A DNA stretch of 64,000 nt from Haloarcula ordinaria (GTDB taxonomy: Archaea; Halobacteriota; Halobacteria; Halobacteriales; Haloarculaceae): the NCBI RefSeq assembly GCF_029338275.1, contig NZ_CP119789.1, positions 1,116,001 through 1,180,000 of the forward strand. Reading direction: 5' to 3'. The notes under the pieces were generated by a model. That model saw only the letters and a program-made list of their open reading frames with translations, did not search any database and had not been told where the DNA came from. Positions 30,738-39,453 of the stretch are shown here, piece after piece. Both the position numbers and the translations under genes were made by a program. Position 1 is the stretch's first letter; every line of letters begins with the position of its first letter.

Positions 30738-31439
30738 TCAGATTCGGTCAAGCAGTTCTTTCTTTTTCCTCTCAAATTCGGCCTCCGTAATCGCACCCTG
30801 GTTTCGGAGTTCGTTCAGTCGTTCAAGCGTATCTGTAGGGTCGGATTCAGAGGATACTTCGACTTCTTCCTCTGTACCATCCGTCTCGTTTGCTGGAACC
30901 TCCTTTGAGACTCCCTTTGATGCCTTGATATTGTCGGAGGCACCTTTCGCTCCCATAGCCCACCCAATCGGATTGAGGCTCATCACAGCCGTTGTTCCCC
31001 ACCACAACCCTCCGCGCTTCTTGGGTTTCCATCCGCAGTTTGGACACCGCTTCACATTTGGTGAGATTTCTGTACGGCACTCTCGGCAGATAGATTTCAC
31101 GTTATCTTCCGTGGTACTGCCTTCGCCTGCGTGTTCTAACTCCTCTGCGTCTGCCCCTGCAGTCATAATCCACGAATCCATCCAGCGCTTTTCCGATACA
31201 CTATACATATATGAAAGCCCCATCCCGATTGCAGGAATCCCAGCAAAGGCAATCAATCCAAGATTCAATTCTATCAGTCCAAACACCAAGAGATAAAACG
31301 TGAGTGGGACTGTGAGTATTAACCCAAGTATCCCGATAGGGCGCGCATTCTCTAAGTCCACTCCTGCGACATTTTCCATTTCACTATACCCATCCTCTGA
31401 ATCATCGTTATCCGACTCGCCCACAGACACTATCGGCAA
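30738..31439 (-). CDS. Membrane protein with zinc ribbon and C-terminal SHOCT domain
   Basis: A 233-aa protein: acidic N-terminus, two membrane helices (~residues 33-55 and 58-78), a zinc ribbon CRECRTEISPNVKRCPNCGW (~118-137), another hydrophobic stretch, an acidic linker, and a 30-residue SHOCT motif (LERLNELRNQGAITEAEFER) at the end. SHOCT modules are short helical oligomerisation tags, common in phage- and plasmid-borne proteins. Function is unknown. It is the leftmost gene of the integrated element and separate from the SWIM operon. Confidence 0.7.
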   Translation of the reverse strand: MPIVSVGESDNDDSEDGYSEMENVAGVDLENARPIGILGLILTVPLTFYLLVFGLIELNLGLIAFAGIPAIGMGLSYMYSVSEKRWMDSWIMTAGADAEELEHAGEGSTTEDNVKSICRECRTEISPNVKRCPNCGWKPKKRGGLWWGTTAVMSLNPIGWAMGAKGASDNIKASKGVSKEVPANETDGTEEEVEVSSESDPTDTLERLNELRNQGAITEAEFERKKKELLDRI

Positions 31440-31500
31440 ATTACAACCAAAGTATATGTATTTATTCCATATATTTTAACGCGATGAGGGGCGGGTTGAG

Positions 31501-31632
31501 TTAGTCTTCCTCCCTCACCTCTCGCCCCTTTCTTCCAATCTCCCGCTCATAGACCCGGTCGGGGTTGGGTTCCGCTTCCGGCTCGCCGTCACCAATATCC
31601 CCGAGGTGGGGTGGGTCACATTGGAGCGCCAT
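31501..31632 (-). CDS. 43-aa protein coupled to the SWIM gene
   Basis: ATG at 31632 reads MALQCDPPHLGDIGDGEPEA and stops at 31501. The start shares one base with the stop of the SWIM protein (TAATG), so it is probably translated by coupling. The sequence is charged and Pro/Glu-rich with a single Cys. No family is recognised. It is supported only by overlap and codon-like composition. Confidence 0.5.
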   Translation of the reverse strand: MALQCDPPHLGDIGDGEPEAEPNPDRVYEREIGRKGREVREED

Positions 31633-32168
31633 TATTCGCCCTCCGTGGACTGGAAGCACGCAAAGCAGGGGAGTGAATCAGCACCCGGCCCCGAACACCA
31701 CTTCTCGCCGTTCGGACACCCGTGTTCGGCTTCGATGACGCCCGCGCCGTCCTCGCGTTGTTCCTCGACAATCACACCGCCGTCAGCACGCAAGCGCTCC
31801 ACAAGCGTCTTGGAGTCCGCTCCTTCGCCGTCCACGGTGGGGGTTGGACAGTCCACAGCCGTTTGCAGAACGACCGGGCCGCCGATTGTAGCGAGCGCGA
31901 CCTTGTGCTTGCAGTCGTACTCCTCGTTATACTTGTCAGCCGGACACTCACATTCGGCAGGAACGAGAAGTCCGTCGCGGTCTTCGACACCAACGAGGTA
32001 CGAGTGGTCGTCTTTCTCACACCCGTAACTCGCATTCGTCACCCGAACGAGATGGGGCGCTTCTACGCTGAACTCCCACGCTTCCCATCCAACGCGTTTC
32101 GCAGTCTTCGAGCCGTAGTTTAGTTCCTCAACGATGCGTTTATCAGCCGTAGTCGTGCTATCTTGCAT
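31632..32168 (-). CDS. SWIM zinc-finger protein
   Basis: A 178-aa protein from MQDSTTTADKRIVEE at 32168. The SWIM motif CECPADKYNEEYDCKHKVAL (CxC...CxH) lies near residues 85-104, and a second Cys cluster (CPNGEKWC...CFAC) near the end may bind another metal. SWIM proteins are frequent on haloarchaeal plasmids and proviruses and are thought to bind nucleic acid or partners; the role is unknown. It is divergent from a winged-helix gene across a promoter with paired 15-nt repeats, and coupled to a 43-aa gene downstream. Confidence 0.75.
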   Translation of the reverse strand: MQDSTTTADKRIVEELNYGSKTAKRVGWEAWEFSVEAPHLVRVTNASYGCEKDDHSYLVGVEDRDGLLVPAECECPADKYNEEYDCKHKVALATIGGPVVLQTAVDCPTPTVDGEGADSKTLVERLRADGGVIVEEQREDGAGVIEAEHGCPNGEKWCSGPGADSLPCFACFQSTEGE

Positions 32169-32266
32169 TGGCGTTCTGCTCCACAGAAGGCCACTCGTCC
32201 GGTGTTCCAGCACCGGGCGTTTTCCGAACGACTACGCCCCGAGGGAGAGCGACCTCCGTATTACTA

Positions 32267-32309
32267 CCTTAGAGGGAAGTGTATTAAGTCTATTCCTTAG
32301 AGGGAAGTG
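32267..32309. promoter_or_regulatory. Paired 15-nt direct repeats in the divergent promoter
   Basis: CCTTAGAGGGAAGTG occurs perfectly at 32267-32281 and 32295-32309, 28 bp apart centre to centre (nearly three DNA turns). ATTAAG lies between them. The pair sits between the SWIM gene and the winged-helix gene, so it is a candidate operator for that regulator. Confidence 0.6.
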
Positions 32310-32337
32310 ATTAGTAGACAGAGCGAGACTGTCCCAT

Positions 32338-32568
32338 ATGGGCGAAAAATCTACTCCGGGACCAAAACCAAGCGTAACCGACGAGGAGATTTTGGAGGTC
32401 TTTCACGCGACGAGCGACCCCGTCCTTTCGACTGCGGAGGTGGCCGAGCAGATACCACTCGAACGGCGTTCCGTGTATAACCGTCTCGTGTCGCTACGCG
32501 ATGAGGGCCGGCTGGACAGCAAGAAGATTGGCGGGCGAAACTCAATCTGGTGGATTTCAGAAAAGTAA
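32338..32568 (+). CDS. Small winged-helix regulator
   Basis: A 76-aa protein that is essentially one winged helix: ILEVFHATSDPVLSTAEVAE, recognition helix IPLERRSVYNRLVSLRDEGR, then the wing LDSKKIGGRNSIWWI. This form is common in haloarchaeal mobile elements. It starts 28 nt after the second copy of a 15-nt direct repeat and may regulate itself and the divergent SWIM operon (inference). Confidence 0.8.
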   Translation: MGEKSTPGPKPSVTDEEILEVFHATSDPVLSTAEVAEQIPLERRSVYNRLVSLRDEGRLDSKKIGGRNSIWWISEK

Positions 32569-32865
32569 TCTGAATTAATTCGTGGTAACTCACCGCCCCG
32601 TCATCGCACTCCAACTTATGAACAGCACTACAGTAGGCTCGACGGCTGTGTGTATGAGTCTGCCCGTGGGAAGCCGACTGCCCGGTTAGCACACGACGGG
32701 TGAGCGCGGGCGCGGACTTACGTAACCCCGTGCGAGAAATATCTCGATTCTCGAAGCAATTTCGGAGCGATTGCGATATGTCGATGGCTTTCGACGGGAA
32801 TGTGACCTCGCGGGCTGTGTGGCTCGCCAGTCCGTCGAATTTTCGACAACGAGAGAAATGGAAAG

Positions 32866-33111
32866 GTGAGTGTATGGAGAGTATGCAATTTTGTGAACAC
32901 TGATTTTCTTATCCCCACGTCGAGAAGAACGTCCATCTCTGACCACGACGACTGGCTCGCTGACGGTCGCCTCGAAATCAAGGAGCGACTGGAAGACAGC
33001 GATGAGGAGTATCGAGAATATCTTAAAGAGGAGTGTCCCTACGTCTATTGGGGATGGGAGTTCACTCCGGAGCCACCCGAGGAAGTCGCGCGAGCATTGG
33101 GACTGGATTAG
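32866..33111 (+). CDS. Hypothetical protein, uncertain start
   Basis: The open frame gives 81 aa. The C-terminal ~55 residues (WLADGRLEIKERLEDSDEEY and on, ending ARALGLD) have haloarchaeal acidic composition, while the first ~25 look less protein-like. The real gene could start later at a non-ATG codon or be a truncated 3' part. No family is recognised. The preceding 32569-32865 spacer shows no gene. Confidence 0.4.
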   Translation: MSVWRVCNFVNTDFLIPTSRRTSISDHDDWLADGRLEIKERLEDSDEEYREYLKEECPYVYWGWEFTPEPPEEVARALGLD

Positions 33112-34310
33112 TATCAGTTTCTACTAATACAGTTTTTTCTGATAGTTATTCGCCTACTCGCTCTCGTCGCGCTCACGACCACGAGGAGATATGCGATGAG
33201 GCGGCGCGGAGGTCAAGCCGATAGTTCGCGTTGCCACTCAACGAATGCCATACAGTTCTAACTCCAGGTGGGCCATACAAGAAGTATAGCAACTCAATAA
33301 CTGCAGTTCTCTGAAGTATAGATTAGAACGACTATTAGACTGGTACTATGGACAATTCTAATTCAATTCGATGAACTTCAATACATGAGGTTAAATTCTA
33401 CCGCCAAGTTCTGTTACATACACTCCCCCTCATCGCGTTAATTCTCTTTGAATTGAATATGGAATAGTGATATGGTAGTGCATGTAGCCTCACCCAGTAG
33501 TGCCCATAGATGTGCCGCTACAGCAGTGCGCCCGCGTGGGGCACGCCGCAGAACGAGACGTGGCACAATCGCTTCTAAGCCCACTCAGCCATACGACGAG
33601 TGGCTGTGGATGTTCGAGGCACCGAGGAAGGGGGAAGTATCCTCTCAGTCGAACGGTTGTCTCAGGAACGACACAGTACCATCTGGAGGGATTCTTAGCG
33701 AGACGCTTGGGGTGAGGGCGATGTGTAGTTCGACACCCTGACTCTCCACCTATCTTCTCGTCAATCCTAAGCACTCTGATAAGCCGGTGGACGGCTTTCG
33801 TGGACGGTCGAGTACCTTTCATCAAAGAAAAATGAAACCGCGTAGGGAGCCGCACGGAGCGTCCTATGACAGAGTGATTTCAAGCCAATTTCGGGGTGAA
33901 TCAGGAACACCACCGAGAGCCACCGACTGAGTGGAGTGAGAGAAGCCACCCGTGGCTACATACGACCCGTGAGGGCGTTTCTGATAACTCCGAGAGGGAC
34001 ACATCGTATTAAGAAAATAAACCGCTCTACGAGCCTGCTCTGCGTTTCGGAGACTCTCAGTAGGAACCCAAGGCCCGGATTCGTGAAATACAGGGCAACA
34101 ATTTACTAAATTTATCTGGTAGGTTTGCCACTATACACTATTTACTTATATTTTTCCGAGTCATTTGTCTTTCATCTCGCAAATGATTTAACTTTTTGGC
34201 AAGTGAATGAATGGGAGACAGTCCGCTCATCGTGGCTTTGATTGTTGACTAATACCATTCAATACATCTGTAATGGTGTATTATTTCTGTGAAATGTCTT
34301 CTTCTTAGTA
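33112..34310. other. Gene-poor 1.2-kb stretch inside the element
   Basis: Open frames here (for example 121 codons at 33855-33490, minus) have Ser/Arg/Cys-rich shadow-like composition and no recognisable motif. AT-rich patches occur at ~33,240-33,470 and 34,090-34,310. A TATA-like TATTATTT (34279-34286) sits ~25 nt before the next gene. It might hold degraded genes or element maintenance sequence; I found no clear iterons. Confidence 0.4.
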
Positions 34311-34868
34311 ATGGTGGAAGTAGGAGATACCAGCAATGGTGACGAAATTCTTGAGGTTAAAGAACTTTCAGATAATCAAACGTTGATTCGGACGGAAGGA
34401 ACACTTTCAGAAGAAGATTTCCGGGTCAAATTAATCAACGAACACCACCCTCGAGGCGTCACAGTCAAACACGCTCATTTCGCTATCGATTTCTTTGGTA
34501 AACTCCAGTACGACCGCGAGATAGGGGGCCGAGTTCTCCAGTCACTCGTGGATATTTGGCACGGAAATGATGTAGAGGAGGAACTCGATGAGTGGCGAGA
34601 GTCCTCCTATCAAGAGGGGCTACCGGGGTACAACCTTGATTACATCTTCTACGCAATGGCTTGGATTCTGGAACAAGAGGATATTAATTACGAGCCGGAT
34701 GGCCGTGACGCCTCCAAGCAACGTGAGATTGATGAAATCCTTCAGCAACAAGGTGTAAACACTCCTGAGGGGCGCAAAGGGAGTGAACTTGCTATCTCTC
34801 TATTTTGTGATATTTCGAACGGCACTCACCCGGTTGAGGCATTTTACCGGGTGAACCTTCGGATTTAG
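34311..34868 (+). CDS. Hypothetical protein in the restriction-modification segment
   Basis: A 185-aa acidic protein without signal peptide or membrane helix. Segments such as VKHAHFAIDFFGKLQYDREI and YNLDYIFYAMAWILEQEDI suggest a globular, mainly helical fold. No family is recognised. It converges with a winged-helix gene 13 bp away and lies one gene from the GATC methylase, so a link to that system is possible but unproven. The ATG follows a TATA-like box by ~25 nt, fitting a leaderless start. Confidence 0.6.
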   Translation: MVEVGDTSNGDEILEVKELSDNQTLIRTEGTLSEEDFRVKLINEHHPRGVTVKHAHFAIDFFGKLQYDREIGGRVLQSLVDIWHGNDVEEELDEWRESSYQEGLPGYNLDYIFYAMAWILEQEDINYEPDGRDASKQREIDEILQQQGVNTPEGRKGSELAISLFCDISNGTHPVEAFYRVNLRI

Positions 34869-34881
34869 AGGGCGGAATAAA

Positions 34882-35160
34882 TTATTGCGACCAGACGAAA
34901 GACGACCCAATTTCCGTTCGGGTCACATCTCCTTCTTTTTCTAAATCTTTCAACCGTCTGTAGGCCAAATCATACGAGCAACCGACTTCATCTGCCACCC
35001 GTGCCGTCGTTGCATTATCAAGTGAATTGACCGCTTGAAGAAACGCCTCGCGGGGATATTGCTCCGTGAACTTTCCCGAGTCCTCATCGCGGTCAGCAGT
35101 CACAGATGATGGTTGAGAAGGAAATGGCTTAAACGTGCAGAACCGACTACCGTTCAACAT
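34882..35160 (-). CDS. Winged-helix regulator divergent from the methylase
   Basis: A 92-aa protein from MLNGSRFCTFKPFPSQPS at 35160. The C-terminal ~65 residues are a winged helix (FLQAVNSLDNATTARVADEV, then CSYDLAYRRLKDLEKEGDVT). It is 49 bp upstream of, and divergent from, the Dam-like methylase, sharing its promoter region. It may act as a controller of the restriction-modification genes, as C proteins do in bacteria, but it is not a bacterial-type C protein. Confidence 0.72.
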   Translation of the reverse strand: MLNGSRFCTFKPFPSQPSSVTADRDEDSGKFTEQYPREAFLQAVNSLDNATTARVADEVGCSYDLAYRRLKDLEKEGDVTRTEIGSSFVWSQ

Positions 35161-35209
35161 ATATTGAAAGGGTATGTTTAAACCTGAAGCCGCAACAATC
35201 GCTAACAAG

Positions 35210-36130
35210 ATGGTCAGCCCAATTCTGAAGTGGGCCGGTGGAAAACGGCAACTCCTCGATGAACTATACAGCCGGTTCCCTAACTCCTACGCGCATTATC
35301 ACGAACCCTTCTTCGGAGGTGGGGCACTATTCTTCGACCTTGAGCCGTCCAATGGCTCAATCAACGACACGAACGACCGGCTCATCAACTTCTACGAACA
35401 CGTACGCGACCGACCAGAGGAACTAATCGACACTCTCCGTTCTTTCGACGACCCTGAATCTGACCCCGACCCTGACCGTCGATTTTCGGATACCAACCGG
35501 AAAGGAAAGGAGATTAAGAACTACTACTACCAGCAACGAGAGTTATTCAATAACCGCCCCTACGACGACGATTACGATGAACTCGAAGAAGCGGCCCTAC
35601 TCCTCTACCTGAACCGGACGTGCTACAACGGGCTTTACCGTGAGAATAGTAGTGGAGGCTTCAACGTACCCATCGGGCGATACAGTAATCCGGATTGGGT
35701 TCGAGCCGAAGAAATCCGAAAGGCCAGCCACGTCCTCGAAGATACAGAAATTCGGAATACCGGATTCGAGTACATCTTAGAGGTGGCTGAGGAAGACGAC
35801 TTGGTGTACTTTGACCCGCCGTATGAGCCGATGAGTCCGACGGCCTACTTCACAGATTACAGCGCCGAAGGGTTCGGGAAAGAAGACCAAGAACAACTCC
35901 GCGATGTTGCTCAGAAACTCGATGAAAGGGGCGTGAACGTCATCCTCAGCAACAGCGGGGTGATGTACGAGATGTACGATGAAGCAGGATTCTACGTGGA
36001 AGTGGAAGGCGCGACACGGGCCATCAATAGTGACGCGGAGAATCGAGATGAGGTAGATGAAGTCATCGCCACGAACGTTCCGCCAAAAGAGCGGCGTCGA
36101 GCAGGACAGCAGGGACTCGCAGACTTCTAA
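35210..36130 (+). CDS. dam: Dam-like adenine-N6 DNA methyltransferase (D12 class)
   Basis: A 306-aa alpha-class adenine methylase. KWAGGKRQLLDEL (residues ~7-19) is the N-terminal cofactor-site motif, EPFFGGGALFF (~32-42) is motif I, and DPPYEPMSPTAYF (~203) is the catalytic DPPY. D12-class enzymes mostly methylate GATC. The start MVSPILKWAGGK at 35210 puts motif X at the usual distance; a TTTAAA box at 35178-35183 fits a leaderless start there. The gene converges on a DpnII-like nuclease, making a complete type II pair. Confidence 0.9.
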   Translation: MVSPILKWAGGKRQLLDELYSRFPNSYAHYHEPFFGGGALFFDLEPSNGSINDTNDRLINFYEHVRDRPEELIDTLRSFDDPESDPDPDRRFSDTNRKGKEIKNYYYQQRELFNNRPYDDDYDELEEAALLLYLNRTCYNGLYRENSSGGFNVPIGRYSNPDWVRAEEIRKASHVLEDTEIRNTGFEYILEVAEEDDLVYFDPPYEPMSPTAYFTDYSAEGFGKEDQEQLRDVAQKLDERGVNVILSNSGVMYEMYDEAGFYVEVEGATRAINSDAENRDEVDEVIATNVPPKERRRAGQQGLADF

Positions 36131-36139
36131 GGAGTCGCC

Positions 36140-37048
36140 CTACACTTCTTTCGTCTCTAAGAACCTTTCCACGTCTTCGGGAAGTTGGGTTTCTGCTTGA
36201 TGGAGGTTGTAGAGGTCGGTTATATCGTTATAACTCTCGCGCAGTACGTTGGTGAGTGACTTCTCCCATCCCTGTCCATCGGTAATCCAGACGAACGCCA
36301 CGTCGTCGTTTCGCATCCGTTGAGCGACGTGGTTGTACGAACGGCGTATCTCGGAGGGCTTGCTTCCACCGACTTTGTAGGCGTTCGCTTCCACGACGAG
36401 CCGGAGATTACCGTCCTCGAACAGCGCGAAGTCCACGGTCTTCTTCTGCCCTGATTCGTCGTTGTACTCGGTCGTGTATTCATCGTCCATTTCGACGGAG
36501 TATCCGGCGTTATTGAGTCGGTCAGCAATTTCGGCTATCTGCTCACCCACTAAATCCTCGAAGCACTCTCCCTGCCGGTTTTTCCGGGCGTGAGATTCCA
36601 TCCCCACGAGCATCCCCCGATAGTGGTCACGAACATCTGCTTTGTCCACGACGTATTGGAGGCCAATTTCTTGGAGTATGTCAGCCAAGTCACGAGCGGC
36701 TTGTCTGTCACCGGAGTCGATAGCGCGTTGAATATCGTAGAACTTCCAGACACCTTCGAGGGCGCTGTATTTGTTGCCTCGCTCCCCGAGAATCTCGAAG
36801 TAGAAATCAATCCATTTTCGAGTATCATCGGCGGCCATCAAAGCATCTGCAAGCCCTTCCACAAACTTATCTTCGGAAACATCTTCGAGGTCAAGAATCG
36901 CATCAATCTGAACTTCGTAGTTTTCGATTTCGTCCTCAATCCCGCTCCAGTCAATGAACTCTGTCGAAGGGATAGCGGAGGGGACAATAGTTTCTTGAAA
37001 CTCATCTACGAACTCGTCCGTTTGGGGACGATGCTGACGAATAGGCAT
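36140..37048 (-). CDS. DpnII-type restriction endonuclease
   Basis: A 302-aa protein resembling DpnII/MboI-family nucleases, which cut unmethylated GATC. The C-terminal half holds the likely PD-(D/E)xK core: VDFALFEDGNLRLVVEANAY, followed by YKVGGSKPSEIRRSYNHVAQ, which is typical of DpnII relatives. The catalytic Lys position appears to be Asn (EAN). The stop is 9 bp from the convergent methylase stop. As part of a mobile element it may act as both host defence and addiction system. Confidence 0.82.
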   Translation of the reverse strand: MPIRQHRPQTDEFVDEFQETIVPSAIPSTEFIDWSGIEDEIENYEVQIDAILDLEDVSEDKFVEGLADALMAADDTRKWIDFYFEILGERGNKYSALEGVWKFYDIQRAIDSGDRQAARDLADILQEIGLQYVVDKADVRDHYRGMLVGMESHARKNRQGECFEDLVGEQIAEIADRLNNAGYSVEMDDEYTTEYNDESGQKKTVDFALFEDGNLRLVVEANAYKVGGSKPSEIRRSYNHVAQRMRNDDVAFVWITDGQGWEKSLTNVLRESYNDITDLYNLHQAETQLPEDVERFLETKEV

Positions 37049-37382
37049 AGTTGATAAAAAACAGAATTGATAGAAAGGCGTCCTTTACATCCGAATTGAA
37101 TGGGTCGGCTAAGATACGTCTCTAAATATCCCAACATCACCGCCTCATCGCGTGGAGCCTTCTTTTCACCACTCTAATTAGCGAAACAGACTGGTCTTGG
37201 TTCGGCATACGTGGGTCTAAGCGAGTAGTGTACCAGGTCAAAACGCGCGGCGTCCTCGCGTACCGACTCAATTAAGCGAAACAGAACGAACTTCCAAGGA
37301 ATTAGTGAGAAAAGAATATTAGCCCGTTTACTTTCACTACGGTCAGCCTATCTTTTTGACACTTGGCGGCGATTAAGCAAAC
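37049..37382. other. Intergenic region with repeated AATTA(A)GCGAAACAGA
   Basis: No gene is seen. AATTAGCGAAACAGA (37177-37191) and AATTAAGCGAAACAGA (37271-37286) are near-identical direct repeats ~94 bp apart. Similar shorter strings (CTAAGCGA, GATTAAGCAAAC) occur in between and just before the next ATG. Possible regulator or element-maintenance sites. Confidence 0.4.
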
Positions 37383-37658
37383 ATGGGGTACGAAACTGGT
37401 GCAGTCAAGTACTTCTTCGGGATGCTGACCAGTGGTTGGGGGCTAATCACTGCGTATCTCTACATGGATGGATTACTTCATCCAATGGACTACATCCTCG
37501 GATTCGCTCACATCCTCAGAAACCTGAATAACCCTAAGGAGATACTGCGGGGCTTTTTGAGTATCTTCATCACCACGCCCTCGGAGTTCGCTAAACTCGC
37601 TGTGACAGGCCTCGCATTAATGACCATTCTGTGGTATCTCGGAAGCAAATTTGATTAG
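37383..37658 (+). CDS. Small membrane protein paired with a membrane peptidase
   Basis: A 91-aa protein with two or three hydrophobic segments (LTSGWGLITAYLYMDGLL; LAVTGLALMTILWYLG) and a short cytoplasmic loop. The stop lies 4 nt before the metallopeptidase ATG, so the two are coupled. Function is unknown; it could be a substrate or partner of that peptidase. Confidence 0.6.
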   Translation: MGYETGAVKYFFGMLTSGWGLITAYLYMDGLLHPMDYILGFAHILRNLNNPKEILRGFLSIFITTPSEFAKLAVTGLALMTILWYLGSKFD

Positions 37659-37662
37659 CACC

Positions 37663-38304
37663 ATGCGGGTTCACGACCGACTTTCAAGATGGCTCACCCG
37701 GGGCTATGCGAGGGCGCTTGATTTCAGTGGGGTTAGCAGAGAGGAAACATACCAGAGCCATAATGAAGAACAGAAAGTGTTCTGGATAGATGCTGAGGAT
37801 TGGTCTGCGGCGGGGCAGTGTACCCCGTTCGGGACGATACTACTGAACGAAGACCGATTGAGTAACGTTCCCGATAGTGTGAAAGATTATGTCTTCTTGC
37901 ATGAAGTGGGCCATACGAAGACCCCTACAATCCTGAGTGTAGCGAGTATCATTCTAAGGATTCCTTTGACATTTTTAGCAATCATAGGTGTTCCCGTGCT
38001 GATTGGCAGATGGCTTGGATTCGCTCTCTCTGTACCTGAATTGGGACAATTGACGACTTTCACCGTGACTACACTAATTTCGGTTCTACTCCTAACTATC
38101 CCGATAGTCCTAATTTGGTGGTTGGATGAGGGATATGCGGAACTTTTCGCTGTCTCAAAACTCGGAGTGGCTACTTACCAACGTCGTCATGCACAAATGA
38201 CCAAGCACACAGATAGGGGTGTCATTGGGCGCACTGTCCGATGGTTACTATACCCAAATCCGAACTTCGTCGTGTGGATTGCGAAGCGCCTCGATGTGAA
38301 TTGA
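37663..38304 (+). CDS. Membrane M48-like zinc metallopeptidase
   Basis: A 213-aa protein from ATG 37663. The HExxH motif is HEVGH at residues 80-84, followed by two membrane helices (~90-115 and ~128-152) and WWLDEGYAELFA, whose Glu can be the third zinc ligand. This HExxH-helices-E layout is that of integral-membrane M48/HtpX-like peptidases, although the protein is shorter than usual. An upstream TTG start is possible, but the ATG gives a plausible 4-nt gap from its partner. Confidence 0.68.
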   Translation: MRVHDRLSRWLTRGYARALDFSGVSREETYQSHNEEQKVFWIDAEDWSAAGQCTPFGTILLNEDRLSNVPDSVKDYVFLHEVGHTKTPTILSVASIILRIPLTFLAIIGVPVLIGRWLGFALSVPELGQLTTFTVTTLISVLLLTIPIVLIWWLDEGYAELFAVSKLGVATYQRRHAQMTKHTDRGVIGRTVRWLLYPNPNFVVWIAKRLDVN

Positions 38305-38311
38305 TAGTGCT

Positions 38312-39319
38312 CTACACGTCCACGAGATAGTCCTCCCGCCGTTCCATTTGCTCGTTCTTCGTCGCCTTGTCGTAGTGCTTATCCATCACCTCGTGGCTCA
38401 TATCCACACGGTCGGCAGTCACGTCCTTTGGTTGACCTGCGTTCAGCGCCTCGGTGACGTAGCCACGTCGGAGTGCGTGAGGACTCACAGAGCCAGGACA
38501 CTTGCTCGCGGTATTGTACGAGGTCGCTTCGCACTCATCGAGGTCGCGTCCCATCGGACACTTCCCCGTGTAGTGACAGGGGCGAGTCACCGTGTAGATG
38601 TTCCGCTGGATGGTAGACGGCTCGCATCGTTTCCCGTGAGACGACGTGAGTAGCGGCGTGCGTCCGTGTTCATCCTCATCATCGGGATGGTTGAACCGGA
38701 GATAGTCACGTAGCACACTGGCGGCCTCATCGCTTATACGCACGTCACGTTCTCCCCGACTCTTGTTCTTGAGTGGCGTTTCGGTTTCTGGCCGATGACG
38801 AACGCGGAGGTATGGGTTCGCCCCGTCCTCGAAGTCACGTTTGTCGAGTCCGTAAAGCGAACTCCGTCGCATTCCAGTCTTCCACAGAATCGAGAAGATG
38901 ACGTGGCGCAGGCTCGCGTACTCGTGCTTTTCGAGGTAGGCCAGAATCTCGGTTGCCTCATCGCTCGTCAGAATGCTATCAGCAACCTCGTCCTCACGGT
39001 TCGGCTTTGGGACGCGAACCAACTGATGCATCCCTTCAGGGACAGCGTCAATGTGTTCGCAGAAGTGGATGAATCCCTTTATGCAGGTCATATCGGTTTT
39101 GAGCGTGATGGTCTTCACACGTTCCAGCCGCCATTCCTTGAACTGCTGAATCTCGTCACTCGTCAGGGTGTTGAGCATCTTCACTCCCGCCTCATCGCAT
39201 AGCCAATCACAGAATCCGTTCAACGTAGTGCGGTAGTTCGACAGCGTCGAGTCGGTTACGTCGGTAGATTTGTCTTTCAGGTATCGGTTCTTCGCTTCGT
39301 GCGGTGGGATTGCGTTCAT
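38312..39319 (-). CDS. int: Tyrosine recombinase/integrase
   Basis: A 335-aa integrase with N-terminal SAM-like core-binding domain (DSTLSNYRTTLNGFCDWLCD) and C-terminal catalytic domain. Catalytic residues visible are Arg in TGMRRSSLYG, the HxxR pair in SPHALRRGYV, His in MSHEVMDKHY and the Tyr nucleophile in KHYDK. The start MNAIPPHEAKNRYL at 39319 is chosen over an upstream frame. It lies 135 bp from attR. In between are two CCATCTTGC strings and GC-rich palindromes that may be arm sites. Confidence 0.92.
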   Translation of the reverse strand: MNAIPPHEAKNRYLKDKSTDVTDSTLSNYRTTLNGFCDWLCDEAGVKMLNTLTSDEIQQFKEWRLERVKTITLKTDMTCIKGFIHFCEHIDAVPEGMHQLVRVPKPNREDEVADSILTSDEATEILAYLEKHEYASLRHVIFSILWKTGMRRSSLYGLDKRDFEDGANPYLRVRHRPETETPLKNKSRGERDVRISDEAASVLRDYLRFNHPDDEDEHGRTPLLTSSHGKRCEPSTIQRNIYTVTRPCHYTGKCPMGRDLDECEATSYNTASKCPGSVSPHALRRGYVTEALNAGQPKDVTADRVDMSHEVMDKHYDKATKNEQMERREDYLVDV

Positions 39320-39453
39320 TCTCGTACCTCGTATCACCGAACGAGTCCACGCAGTTGGATGCGGGCACGCAGGATAGTGCATTGCGTGCCTTCGCCACGG
39401 CCGCCGAGGGCGGCCCCATCTTGCGGTTATGGGGCCATCTTGCCCGAGGCGGT

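Noticed and set aside
33490..33855. 121-codon minus-strand frame in the integrated element
   Set aside because: Considered as a transposase scrap, but no catalytic motif or acidic haloarchaeal composition is visible.
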